A program made the position numbers and the translations under genes. Source: Paenibacillus taihuensis (lineage in GTDB: Bacteria > Bacillota > Bacilli > Paenibacillales > Paenibacillaceae). Taken from it: a DNA stretch of 64,000 bases. A model generated the notes under the pieces. The model had not been told where the DNA came from. It saw only the letters and a program-made list of their open reading frames with translations, and did not search any database. The stretch lies in assembly GCF_003386535.1 (NCBI RefSeq), contig NZ_QTTN01000006.1:161199-225198 (forward strand), in the 5' to 3' direction. The stretch's first letter is position 1. Each line of letters opens with the position of its first letter. This document shows positions 28,609 to 37,800 of the stretch, piece after piece.

Positions 28609-28660
28609 GTCATCACCGATTTCCGTTTTAGTCTGAAGTGCCTTCGAAAAACTAAAGGAA

Positions 28661-28669
28661 ATTATAGCA
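28661..28669 (-). promoter_or_regulatory. Extended -10 promoter for the ABC exporter operon
   Basis: Read on the minus strand, TGCTATAAT (28669 to 28661) is a perfect extended -10 element about 53 bp upstream of the exporter start. The -35 position is not close to consensus, which fits an extended -10 promoter. Confidence 0.55.
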
Positions 28670-28771
28670 CAATTGTAAAGGAATGGGCCCTCTTGTCGCA
28701 TTTTTGCAGGTTTAGTTTGGGGAGGTATATTTTGGGTCCGTTAGGCGGCGGGATTAGCTGGGTAGCGGGGG

Positions 28772-28956
28772 CGAGAGAACATATACGTTCTCTCGGGGGT
28801 GAAATCGCGTGGAATCGGAGCTGTGAGAACACGTATGTTCTTTCAGCGGCAGATTATGCCTGAATGATGGCTTAGCTTAGATCGAGAGAACACATACGTG
28901 CTCTCAGGAACGGAAACGCGCGAAAAAGAAATCGAGAGAACGTATCCGTTCTCTCG
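28772..28956. repeat. Cluster of four palindromic hairpin repeats
   Basis: Four related 22-bp elements of form GAGAGAAC-N6-GTTCTCTC lie at 28773-28794, 28823-28844, 28884-28905 and 28934-28955. Copies 1 and 4 have perfect arms. Copy 2 (GTGAGAAC/GTTCTTTC) and copy 3 (GTGCTCTC right arm) have changes in one arm, partly compensated by extra flanking pairs. Start spacing is 50, 61 and 50 bp. They fill most of the 455-bp gap between the exporter start and the secreted protein at 29064. They could be operators, RNA hairpins or a dispersed intergenic repeat family. Confidence 0.85.
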
Positions 28957-29063
28957 GAATTTTGATCATGGCTTGTGACTCATTTAGCATTGTCTGGTCT
29001 GGTATATAATGGTTGTAGAAGCGTACGGGAACTATGGAGTGGGAAAAAGAAAGGGAACGATTT

Positions 29064-30233
29064 ATGAAGATGAATTCAAAGTTTGCATGGTGTAGGCGGT
29101 GGGTGTCACATACTGCCGTGATTTTGGCTTTAGTGCTGATTCTGAGCTTAATGGCGGTTTCTGGTCCGCTCAGCGTGAATGCGGCTGCAAGCAGCACCAG
29201 TATAGTCAGTGGCGGTGTCATTCAGCATCCCTACTTAACCATTCAATTCCAGAAGCAGGGAGTTCCGGCTTCCATTAGACCGGGTATGAGTAAACAGCAG
29301 GTGGATAAGCTGCTTGGTACTCCTGCTGTAGTAGAAAGCGACAGCTTCAGAGGTTATTTCTATTCCATGGCATCGCTGATGATAGGCTATCTAGATGGTA
29401 GAGTGGCTTCGATTGCCACGTCGACAACCGAAGCATCATTAAATGGCCTTTTCAAGAGAGGAACTCCTGGGACGAAGGTCTTAGCCAAGCTTGGTCAGCC
29501 TTCTCAGAAGAATGATTTACGCTATGAGTACGTGTTTCAGATCACAAACGGTAAACTGAAGCAGATTTATGGACAAGCCGTTCCACTGAGCAAAGGTAGG
29601 TCTGACGTATACACGTTACGATTCACCGTAAAATCAAACGGTAACATTATAGGCATATCTGTCCAACAATCGGCTTTCACTCAAGCGATGGAAGACCGCA
29701 TAAATAAGCCGGATCCGAATCGATCAGCCTTTGCGGTTGAAGACATTATTGGCATTAGCAGCGGTGGCGACAAACGGATTTCTCTGGGCATGAACCGTGA
29801 AACGGTTGAAGAAAAGTACGGCAAGCCCGATGGACAGCTTTCTTATGGTATGGCGGTCATGGATACCTATGGCACGATATCGGTATTCTATCGGGACGAG
29901 ATCGTAGCGGCGATCCTCGTTGACCCCAAGGCAGATACACAGACGAATAAAGGGCTTCGTATGCCAGCAAGCCGAAACGAAGTTCTTCGAATGTACGGAG
30001 AACCGACGTCTAGTGAGTCGAGCGGTCTAGAGTATCATTTTGAACAGGTTGGAGCTCAGTTACAGTCTATGAATTTCTACAGGTGGGCCGACAGTAAGTA
30101 TCACCGGAATAATCTATATTCGCTATCCTTCGTTGCCTATGAAGATGACTCTAATCGGATTGAATATTTTATTCTAAATGATTTTGATTTCATTTATGAT
30201 GAAATGAACATACCGAAGCCCGCAACGGTCTAG
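29064..30233 (+). CDS. Secreted protein with four SmpA/BLIP-like short repeats
   Basis: 389 aa from ATG 29064, with AAAGGGA 7 nt upstream. A signal peptide with a long hydrophobic core ends near VNAAAS (about residues 30-45). The mature part contains four copies of a helix-turn motif of type GM-xxxx-V-xxxxG-x-P (RPGMSKQQVDKLLGTP, RGTPGTKVLAKLGQP, LGMNRETVEEKYGKP, MPASRNEVLRMYGEP), each followed by beta strands. This motif recalls SmpA/OmlA and beta-lactamase-inhibitor-like folds. No known function is recognised. Intergenic repeat clusters lie on both sides. A -10-like TATAAT is at 29005-29010 without a good -35. Confidence 0.8.
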   Translation: MKMNSKFAWCRRWVSHTAVILALVLILSLMAVSGPLSVNAAASSTSIVSGGVIQHPYLTIQFQKQGVPASIRPGMSKQQVDKLLGTPAVVESDSFRGYFYSMASLMIGYLDGRVASIATSTTEASLNGLFKRGTPGTKVLAKLGQPSQKNDLRYEYVFQITNGKLKQIYGQAVPLSKGRSDVYTLRFTVKSNGNIIGISVQQSAFTQAMEDRINKPDPNRSAFAVEDIIGISSGGDKRISLGMNRETVEEKYGKPDGQLSYGMAVMDTYGTISVFYRDEIVAAILVDPKADTQTNKGLRMPASRNEVLRMYGEPTSSESSGLEYHFEQVGAQLQSMNFYRWADSKYHRNNLYSLSFVAYEDDSNRIEYFILNDFDFIYDEMNIPKPATV

Positions 30234-30304
30234 GTTAACCCGTCTCCTTGAGGGCTATCATGGATAAATCCAACATAGGAAGGCATTTGGGGCGGAAACG
30301 GCGA

Positions 30305-30392
30305 GCTATAGTGGAAAAATCCATTCATTTTAGCTCGAAATAAGCGAAAATGGCTCATTTCGATAAAAATGAGTGGATAAATCCACTATAGC
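30305..30392. repeat. Nested inverted repeats with TGGATAAATCCA-type cores
   Basis: In the 365-bp gap after the secreted protein, GCTATAGTGGA (30305-30315) is repeated in inverse at 30382-30392. A perfect AGTGGA-TAAA-TCCACT hairpin lies at 30372-30387. Related TGGATAAATCCA (about 30260-30272) and TGGAAAAATCCA units occur nearby, and CGAAAT/ATTTCG pair inside. It looks like a mosaic of an intergenic repeat family. The 62-codon frame crossing it is not considered a gene. Confidence 0.6.
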
Positions 30393-30493
30393 CGTTGTGC
30401 GACAAGGGTTGAGAGCGCCGAAAATGAACCTCAGCTTAGCATTAGGGCTTCAGGTGCGACTAGCGCCCGCCCATATTTCTCGAAAACCTGCCA

Positions 30494-30520
30494 AGCACCC
30501 CCCGCGGTGCTTTTTTCTTT
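30494..30520 (+). terminator. Intrinsic terminator upstream of the hydrolase/SARP gene
   Basis: AGCACC (30494-30499) pairs with GGTGCT (30506-30511), followed by a T run (TTTTTTCTTT). It lies about 260 bp after the secreted-protein stop and 78 bp before the next gene, so it may end the secreted-protein transcript or an unseen small RNA. Confidence 0.75.
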
Positions 30521-30598
30521 ACCTATCAATAGCAGGAAACCTGTCGGAAAAAGTCGAATAAGTTGTGAAGCTTATTTCTAACTTTGAAGGAGAACGTA

Positions 30599-32068
30599 AT
30601 GCCGTTCACACGAATCAATCAAGAGAACTTGTACTACGAATATCATCGGGCGAGCGGCACGGAGCACGCTGCAGAAACGATCGTGATGATTCACAGCCTA
30701 GGAACGGACCTTAGCATCTGGAACTGGACGATTCCATATCTGCAGTCGCGTTACCATATTCTCGTATATGATGTCAGAGGTCACGGCGAGAACCAGCCTC
30801 TAGGCGAGGACGACGACATGACATGGCGGCAGCTGTGTGATGACCTTGCTGGCCTGCTGGCACATTTGCATATTGGTCGTTTTCATCTCGTCGGTCATGG
30901 GATGGGCGGCTATATCGGATTGGAATTCGTTCGCGAGTATCCCGGAAGGGCGCTAACGCTCTGTTTGTTGTCCGTACCGCTGTATTATCCGGTGACCGTG
31001 ATGCCGATATTATCGGGAGACCGAACGCAGACCGTACTCGAGAGCAACTCGATTATGCCGGTTGCCGAGCGCTTACTGAGCGCTGCTTGCCACCGTGTCA
31101 CTCCGGACAAACAAGAACTATTATATGAAACGTATCGTAAAGTGAACTTCCGCCGCTACGTGCAGATTCGAGATCGGATTACAGCCTATATCGCCGCGCA
31201 GCAGATAGGTCCAGTCGAGCTTCCTGTGCTGTTTCTAGGTGGGGAATATGACAGGCTGTTCCCGCCAAGCGTGCTGGCGTTAGGGACGATTTTGCTGCAA
31301 AACTACCGGTTTCTCGTCGTTCCCGACGCGGCTAACGCCGTTCAGCTGGATCAACCAGCGATTGTGGCGCAGTGGATTGACGAGCATATTCGGAAAGCCG
31401 CAGAGGCGCCTGAGATTCAGGTGGTAGAGAAACTGTCCGCTCATATGCAGAATCAGATCAAAGATTTCGTAGAGCAGGTTCGCCAGCAAAATGAATCGAC
31501 CACCACGCTCGAAGTCGAAGTCATGGGTAATTTTCGCGTCTTAGTCAATCGGCAAGTGGTAGCAGGAGAATGGAATCAGCGATACGCCAAGCGGCTCCTC
31601 GTCTATCTGCTGTTCCATCCGTCGGTCACGAGAGAGCAGCTGTGCGATGTGCTGTGGCCAGAAGCGGAGCTGTCCAAGGCGAAGAACAGGCTTCGCGTAT
31701 CGCTCAGTTATTTGAAGAGCCTGCTGGACAAGCATACGGGCGGGGCGAATCCGCTCCTCGTCGCGGACCGCGAGTACATCCACTTACGCGGCAATATCAA
31801 ATGCGATCTGCAGGATCTATTGGAGAAGCTGCAAGCGACAGCAGCCGAACCGAACACGAAGCGCAAAGCGCTGCTCAGCCGAGATATTCTCGACAAGACC
31901 GCGTATTCGCTGGCTACGGGGATCTTCGACAATTGGCTGCTTGCCATTATCGAGAAGGTGGAGCATAAGTTGGAGGAGCTTGCGCGCTGGACGGTGGAGT
32001 ACTACGAGCAAAACAACGATCGTCGCCAGTCGGAGCGATATAAGAAGTTCATCGACCGATTCGTATAA
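30599..32068 (+). CDS. Pseudo-alpha/beta-hydrolase fused to SARP-type regulator
   Basis: 489 aa from ATG 30599, with AAGGAG 6 nt upstream. Residues about 1-270 form an alpha/beta-hydrolase fold, but the nucleophile elbow reads GHGMGG with Gly101 where Ser belongs. The catalytic His position is Asn246 (DAANAV); only the acid Asp218 (GGEYDRLFPP) remains. Residues about 304-400 form an OmpR-like winged helix (RYAKRLLVYLLFHPS, REQLCDVLWPE, KNRLRVSLSYLKSLL), and a BTAD-like helical segment ends the protein. I infer a transcription regulator whose dead hydrolase senses a small ligand. No substrate is known. It lies 149 bp upstream of the cNMP/DASS fusion gene. Confidence 0.85.
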   Translation: MPFTRINQENLYYEYHRASGTEHAAETIVMIHSLGTDLSIWNWTIPYLQSRYHILVYDVRGHGENQPLGEDDDMTWRQLCDDLAGLLAHLHIGRFHLVGHGMGGYIGLEFVREYPGRALTLCLLSVPLYYPVTVMPILSGDRTQTVLESNSIMPVAERLLSAACHRVTPDKQELLYETYRKVNFRRYVQIRDRITAYIAAQQIGPVELPVLFLGGEYDRLFPPSVLALGTILLQNYRFLVVPDAANAVQLDQPAIVAQWIDEHIRKAAEAPEIQVVEKLSAHMQNQIKDFVEQVRQQNESTTTLEVEVMGNFRVLVNRQVVAGEWNQRYAKRLLVYLLFHPSVTREQLCDVLWPEAELSKAKNRLRVSLSYLKSLLDKHTGGANPLLVADREYIHLRGNIKCDLQDLLEKLQATAAEPNTKRKALLSRDILDKTAYSLATGIFDNWLLAIIEKVEHKLEELARWTVEYYEQNNDRRQSERYKKFIDRFV

Positions 32069-32084
32069 GAAAATCGTATAAGCA

Positions 32085-32119
32085 AACCCTCGGTTTCCTC
32101 GTGAAATCGGGGGTTTTTC
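32085..32119 (+). terminator. Intrinsic terminator after the hydrolase/SARP gene
   Basis: AACCCTCGGTTTC (32085-32097) pairs with GAAATCGGGGGTT (32103-32115) with wobble pairs, followed by TTTTTCTTATTT. The next gene therefore probably has its own promoter; TAGAAT (32167-32172) is a -10-like candidate without a clear -35. Confidence 0.8.
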
Positions 32120-32217
32120 TTATTTCGTGGACCGCCAGATTAATGATAGTGTAACGGTCGGTTTGCTAGAATGTGTGAGTCTAAGGTCAAGAGTTCTCTG
32201 GAAAGGGATTACATAGA

Positions 32218-34866
32218 ATGCTAGAGCAATTAGAACTATTTCATGGGTTATCCCATGTCGATCAAGCGAGATTAATCGGGAAGCTTGTAACCGAGCATTA
32301 CAAAGCGGGTGCGACCGTATTCGAGCACGGGGATGCCGGAGACAGCATGTACATCGTCCGAAGCGGGCGAGTCGAGCTGTTCACGGTTGCGCCAGACGGC
32401 CGTAAACATTCACTCACAGTGCTAGGGGAAGCGAGCGCTTTTGGCGAGATGGCTTTACTGACGGGAGAGCCGCGTTCGGCGTCGGCGATTACGGTAAGCG
32501 ATACCGTGCTGCTGCGGATGAACGTCGATACGTTTCAGGAACTGGTGGACGAATATCCTTCGTTCTCGGCTTATTTTATCCGGCTGCTGTCACAGCGTCT
32601 CGTTCGGACGAATCGCGACTTGGAAGCGTCCAAGGGGCAGAAACAGAAGCACCTGGTCGAGGAGCTGGAAGCTCTACCGGATTCGCTTCGCTGGTGTCTG
32701 CTCTCGGCGTCAATTGTACCGGCATTCCACAACCAATGGGCGGAGCGGGATTATGGAGTGGCCTCGATTCATGAAGCGCTGGCAGATCGCCCGCTGTGGC
32801 AAGCTTATGTCCAGCCTTTGGATGATGGTCCGGATTGGTTTACCATCCATAGCTCGGTGAAGAGCACGTTAGCGGAAGTATATGTGAGCAGCTACGGAGT
32901 TCGGGCGAAGACAGAGCTGCTGAGCCGGACGGGCCAGCGGTATCTGGATGACAACAAGCTGTTTTACGCTGTGCAGCTCCATGTGGAGCAGGGCGATTGG
33001 GCGACGGCGCTGGAGCTCATGCGGAATTTGGGGGATGAACACTCCGGCAATTCCGGCAAGTCCTGGAATCCCGGCATCCCGGATGAAGAGCTTCGAGTAC
33101 TCCGTCTGCTGGACGCCTGTCCGAACGAAATGCTTTTTCGCGAGTATGATCTCTACGTTACTTATTTGAAAATCGCTCTGGAGGAAGAAGCTCGGGAGAG
33201 CGAATTGGCTAGGCTTGAGCAGGCACTCGGCCAAAGCTCGGTCTACTTCTCAGGCACGCAGACCGTTCAATTGTATGAGGTTGCAGCGGAGTTTTGCCAC
33301 CGGCTTCAGCATCATCAGAAGGCGATGGAGTACTTGCAGCTTGCGGCAGCGGCGACCACAACTGCACCGGATCATCAGGAAGAAGGACGAAGCTTCCTTC
33401 TCGCCAAGCAAAATCTGGATCTGCTAATAACGGCAGGCAAGGCGGAAAATGCAGTCAAATGGTGGACCCGGAGCCGATTCACGGGCTGGATCGCAATTGC
33501 TCTTGCCCTCGCGAGCGTCGGGTTCTTCCAGTGGTCGCCGCCTTTCGGGGGCTTGTCTCATGAGGGCATGGTATTCATCGGCGTCGCGCTTGCCGCGGTT
33601 GTCCTCTGGATCGTCAACATTATTCCGGATTATCTCGTCGCGCTGTTCATGGCGATGTACTGGGTGCTGGCGAAGTTGGTCACGCCCGAGGTTGCCTTAT
33701 CTGGCTACGCCTCTCCGACGTGGATCTATATGCTATGTATTCTTGCGCTGGGCGCTGCCATTTCGAAGTCGGGCATTTTGTACCGAGTGTCACTATATGC
33801 GTTAAAAGCATTCCCCAAGCACTACCAAGGTCAGCTCTGGGGGATGATCGCCAGCGGGCTGCTGCTGAATCCGCTCATTCCGTCGTCGTCTGCCAAGGTC
33901 GCACTTGGCGTGCCGATTGCCGGAACGGTGTCGGAAGCGATGGGATTCGCACCTCGAAGCAAAGGCTCGGCAGGGCTGGGGCTTGCGGGCATGATCTTCT
34001 TCGGATTTACAGCGCCATTCTTCATGACCGGATCCTATACGAACGTCATGGCTTATAGTTTGGCTGGCGACGGAGAGGAAGTGACGTGGCTCAACTGGTT
34101 CGTGTACGCCTTTCCTGCGCTGCTCGTCTTTCTAGCCGGTATGTGGCTGTGGATCACGATGCGTTACAAGCCCAAGAAGGGCGAGAAACCGACCGTGTCC
34201 GAAGGGGTGCTTGTGGCGCAGCTTCGGATTCTAGGCAAGCTGACCAAGGAAGAGAAAGTGACATCGGCCGTTACGCTTGGCTGCGTAGCGCTTCTGATGC
34301 TTCAGCCTATTCATCATCTGGACAACGCATGGGTGATGCTGCTGGGATTCTCGGCGCTTGTCATAGGCGGCGTGCTTGATACGAAGACGCTCCTGAATCG
34401 AATCGATTGGACGTTTCTGCTCTTCATCGGCATCGCGTTTAGCTTCGCGGCGGTTGCATCCGAGCTCGGCATTACCGAGGTGACGACTCACTGGGTGGGG
34501 GCGTTCATGAAGCCGTTTATGGGGAACCCGGCATTGTTCCTCGTTGCAGTCATCGTCATCTCGTCTTTGGTAACGCTGGTCGTGCGGGATGATCCGGCGG
34601 TTATTTTGCTCGTCATCTCCATGCTGCCTTTAGCGCAAGAGGTTGGCATTCATCCGTGGGTGCTCGTATTCGTTATTTTGCTATCCACCGATCCGTTCTT
34701 TTTCACTTATCAATCGCCAACGTACCTAACGGCGTATTACAGCACGAACGGGAAGCTGTTCAATCACCGGCAGGCCCAGCTGGTTGCTGTTGGGTACATC
34801 ATTGTCATCGCTGCGCTTGCGGTCGCGTGTATACCGTATTGGAAGTGGCTTGGGCTGATTCAATAG
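32218..34866 (+). CDS. Cyclic-nucleotide-binding / helical-repeat / DASS-type transporter fusion
   Basis: 882 aa. Residues about 1-140 are a cNMP-binding domain with a complete phosphate-binding cassette (FGEMALLTGEPRSASA; Glu77 and Arg86). Residues about 150-415 look like the helical/TPR part of MalT-type regulators. From about 421 a polytopic membrane domain of the DASS/SLC13 (ion transporter superfamily) type follows, with roughly ten helices. In the segment where related carriers have an SNT motif, this protein has IPSSSAKVAL, so cation and substrate preference are uncertain. I infer a transporter gated or regulated by a nucleotide. AAAGGGA lies 10 nt before the ATG. The fusion is uncommon in my experience. 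Confidence 0.85.
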   Translation: MLEQLELFHGLSHVDQARLIGKLVTEHYKAGATVFEHGDAGDSMYIVRSGRVELFTVAPDGRKHSLTVLGEASAFGEMALLTGEPRSASAITVSDTVLLRMNVDTFQELVDEYPSFSAYFIRLLSQRLVRTNRDLEASKGQKQKHLVEELEALPDSLRWCLLSASIVPAFHNQWAERDYGVASIHEALADRPLWQAYVQPLDDGPDWFTIHSSVKSTLAEVYVSSYGVRAKTELLSRTGQRYLDDNKLFYAVQLHVEQGDWATALELMRNLGDEHSGNSGKSWNPGIPDEELRVLRLLDACPNEMLFREYDLYVTYLKIALEEEARESELARLEQALGQSSVYFSGTQTVQLYEVAAEFCHRLQHHQKAMEYLQLAAAATTTAPDHQEEGRSFLLAKQNLDLLITAGKAENAVKWWTRSRFTGWIAIALALASVGFFQWSPPFGGLSHEGMVFIGVALAAVVLWIVNIIPDYLVALFMAMYWVLAKLVTPEVALSGYASPTWIYMLCILALGAAISKSGILYRVSLYALKAFPKHYQGQLWGMIASGLLLNPLIPSSSAKVALGVPIAGTVSEAMGFAPRSKGSAGLGLAGMIFFGFTAPFFMTGSYTNVMAYSLAGDGEEVTWLNWFVYAFPALLVFLAGMWLWITMRYKPKKGEKPTVSEGVLVAQLRILGKLTKEEKVTSAVTLGCVALLMLQPIHHLDNAWVMLLGFSALVIGGVLDTKTLLNRIDWTFLLFIGIAFSFAAVASELGITEVTTHWVGAFMKPFMGNPALFLVAVIVISSLVTLVVRDDPAVILLVISMLPLAQEVGIHPWVLVFVILLSTDPFFFTYQSPTYLTAYYSTNGKLFNHRQAQLVAVGYIIVIAALAVACIPYWKWLGLIQ

Positions 34867-34893
34867 ATTGTCATTCATAGAAGGAAAGGGGAT

Positions 34894-37800
34894 TTGATGA
34901 TGCAAAGGGCAAGGCAGATGGTTTGGAAAATCGTTCTGGTAGTCGCGCTGGCGGTCCAGGTGTTGGGATTTATAGGTGGAGGGCCGGCTAATGCGAGCAG
35001 CAATGCATGGTCGAGCTTGGGAGCCGGGCTTAACGGACAGCCGCGTGCGATTGCAGTCTCCGGTACAGATGTTTATGCAGGCGGAGTATTCACCACGGCA
35101 GGCGGCAATACGGTTAACCGTATTGCCAAATGGGACGGCAGTCAGTGGTCCTCCCTCGGCACGGGCATGGATTTTCATGTTTTTGCGGTAGCTGCAGCGG
35201 GAACCGACGTCTATGCAGGCGGTGTTTTTGGAACTGCTGGCGGGGTTGCGACAGGGCCCATTGCCAAATGGAACGGAAGCAGCTGGTCCGCTTTAGGTTC
35301 CGGGCTTAGCGGTACGGTCTATGCAATTGCTGTGTCGGGTACGGATGTATATGTTGGCGGCTCAGCACTATACTTGAATGGCAATTCTGCGGGCAATATC
35401 GCGAAATGGGACGGGACAAGCTGGTCCAGCCTCGGGACAGGTCTTAATAACGCAGTCTACACGCTTGCTGTATCAGGCACGGATGTTTATGCAGGCGGAG
35501 ATTTTACGTTGGCAGGCGGCATTTCGGCAAGTCATATCGCAAAATGGAACGGGAGCAGCTGGTCCGGTCTTGGAACTGGAGTTAGCAGTACAGGCAGTAG
35601 TACGGTCTATGCGATGGCTATATCAGAGAATAGCATTTACGTAGGAGGAACGTTCACCATAGCGGGCGGCGCTTCGGCAAGTCGTATCGCCAAATGGAAC
35701 GGGAGCAGCTGGTCGAGCCTCGGCAGCGGAGTCGACAACACGGTTTCCGCATTGGCTGTGTCGGGCAATTCCCTGTACGCGGGCGGTGATTTTATTACAT
35801 CTGGCGGCATCCCGGTTGGTCGTATTGCGACGTGGGATGGCAGCAGCTGGTCCAGCCCTGGCGCTGGTGTCAACGGCTCGGTTAGTTCAATAGCCGTATC
35901 GAATGGCGACGTCTACGCAGGCGGAGGTTTTACAGCAGCGGACGGAAACTCGGCGAACTATATCGCGAAGTGGACAACCGCTTCGTCGGTGACGGCAGTT
36001 CCTGTTATAACAGGTACGGTACATGCTGGAGATACGAGCGTAACAGGTACCGCAGCAGCAGGTGCGACTGTCACTCTCAGTGTGAACGAGGTACCTGCGG
36101 CTCCGGTTACGGCGGTCAATGGCAATTGGACTGTGTCTGGATTGACGCTGGCCCCAGGCGATACGATCAGCGTTACTGCACAGTCGGCAGGCGAGATTAT
36201 AAGTGCGGCAGCAACGGCAACTGTGGCAGCGCTTATTACGAATATCGCAGCATTCGATAGTGTTGCGAATGTATCAGCGGGGACAGCGGGATCGGCTGTT
36301 TATGCCGATGGGGACGCGGTATCGGCGGCGTTGTTGGCGAGTCATGCGACCGTGTTGGCGAATGACGGCACGATTACGGTGCCTGTGACGGGATGGTTAG
36401 ATACGGATGGATATGACGCATCGGTTGCTGGCAGCTACACGTTCACGGCGACGCTGGGTAGCTTGCCAGTGAATACAACAAACACGGGTGGTTTGACAGC
36501 GACAGTGGAAGTCGTCGTATCGCCGAGAGACATCACCGCGTTTGATGCGATTGGTGATGTGTCGGCAGGAACGGCGGGTTCGGCTGTTTATGTCGATGGG
36601 GACGCGGTATCAGCGGCGTTGCTCGCTAGCCACGCAACAGTAACGGCAAACAACGGCGCAATCACGGTGCCGGTAACAAGCTGGACGGATACGGATGGCT
36701 ATAGCGCGTCGGTAGCTGGTAGTTACACCTTCACGGCGACGCTGGGCAGCTTGCCTGAAAGTACAACAAACACAGGCGGGTTGACGGCGACAGTGGAAGT
36801 CGTCGTGTCGTCGAGGGACATCAACGCGTTTGATGCGATTGGTGATGTGTCGGCGGGGATAGTAGGAGCGGCAACATATATTAGTGGAACAGCAGTATCG
36901 GCTGCATTATTGGCGAGCCATGCGACAGTGGCTGCAAACGGCGGCACAATCACGGTTCCGGTAACAGGCTGGACGGATACGGATGGCTATAACGCATCGG
37001 TCGCGGGCAGCTACACCTTCACGGCGACGCTAGGTAGCTTGCCTGCAAGCACAACAAACACGGGTGGTTTGACAGCGACAGTGGAAGTCGTCGTGTCGCC
37101 GAAGAACATCACGGCGTTTGATGCGATTGGTAATGTTTCTGCTGGAACTGCGGGTTCTGCAACGTACACCGATGGAACATCAGTCTCAACGGCATTGCTC
37201 ACTAGCCACGCAACAGTAACAGCCAACGGCGGAGCAATCACGGTACCAGTAACAGGCTGGACGGATACGGATGGCTATAACGCATCGGTCGCAGGCAGCT
37301 ACACCTTCACGGCGACGCTAGGTAGCTTGCCTGCAAGCACAACAAACACGGGCGGTTTAACAGCGACAGTGGAAGTAGTCGTTGCTCCTAAAGACATCAC
37401 TGCGTTTGATGCGATTGGTGATGTATCGGCAGGAACTGTTAGTTCTGCAACGTACGCTAATGGAGCAGCGGTATCGACTGCATTATTGGCGAGTCATACA
37501 GCGGTAACGGCAAACGGGGGCACAATCATGGTGCCGGTAACAGACTGGACGGATATGGATGGCTATAGTGCGTCGATAGCTGGGAGCTACACATTCACGG
37601 CGACGTTAGGCAGCTTGCCGGCAAGTATAACGAACACGGGCGGTTTAACAGCGACAGTGGAAGTAGTCGTCGCTCCTAAAAACATCGCCACCTTCGATGC
37701 AATTGCAGACATCGCGGCAGGAATGGCAGGAGCGGCAACATATGCCAATGGAACATCAGTCTCATCCGCATTGCTCGCTAGCCACGCAACAGTAACAGCA

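Noticed and set aside
28772..28956. Regular repeats suggesting a CRISPR array
   Set aside because: Only four units with variable arms and unequal spacing, no cas genes, and the units are palindromes rather than constant repeats with spacers.
30373..30561. 62-codon open frame
   Set aside because: It runs through inverted repeats and an intrinsic terminator and has no ribosome site.
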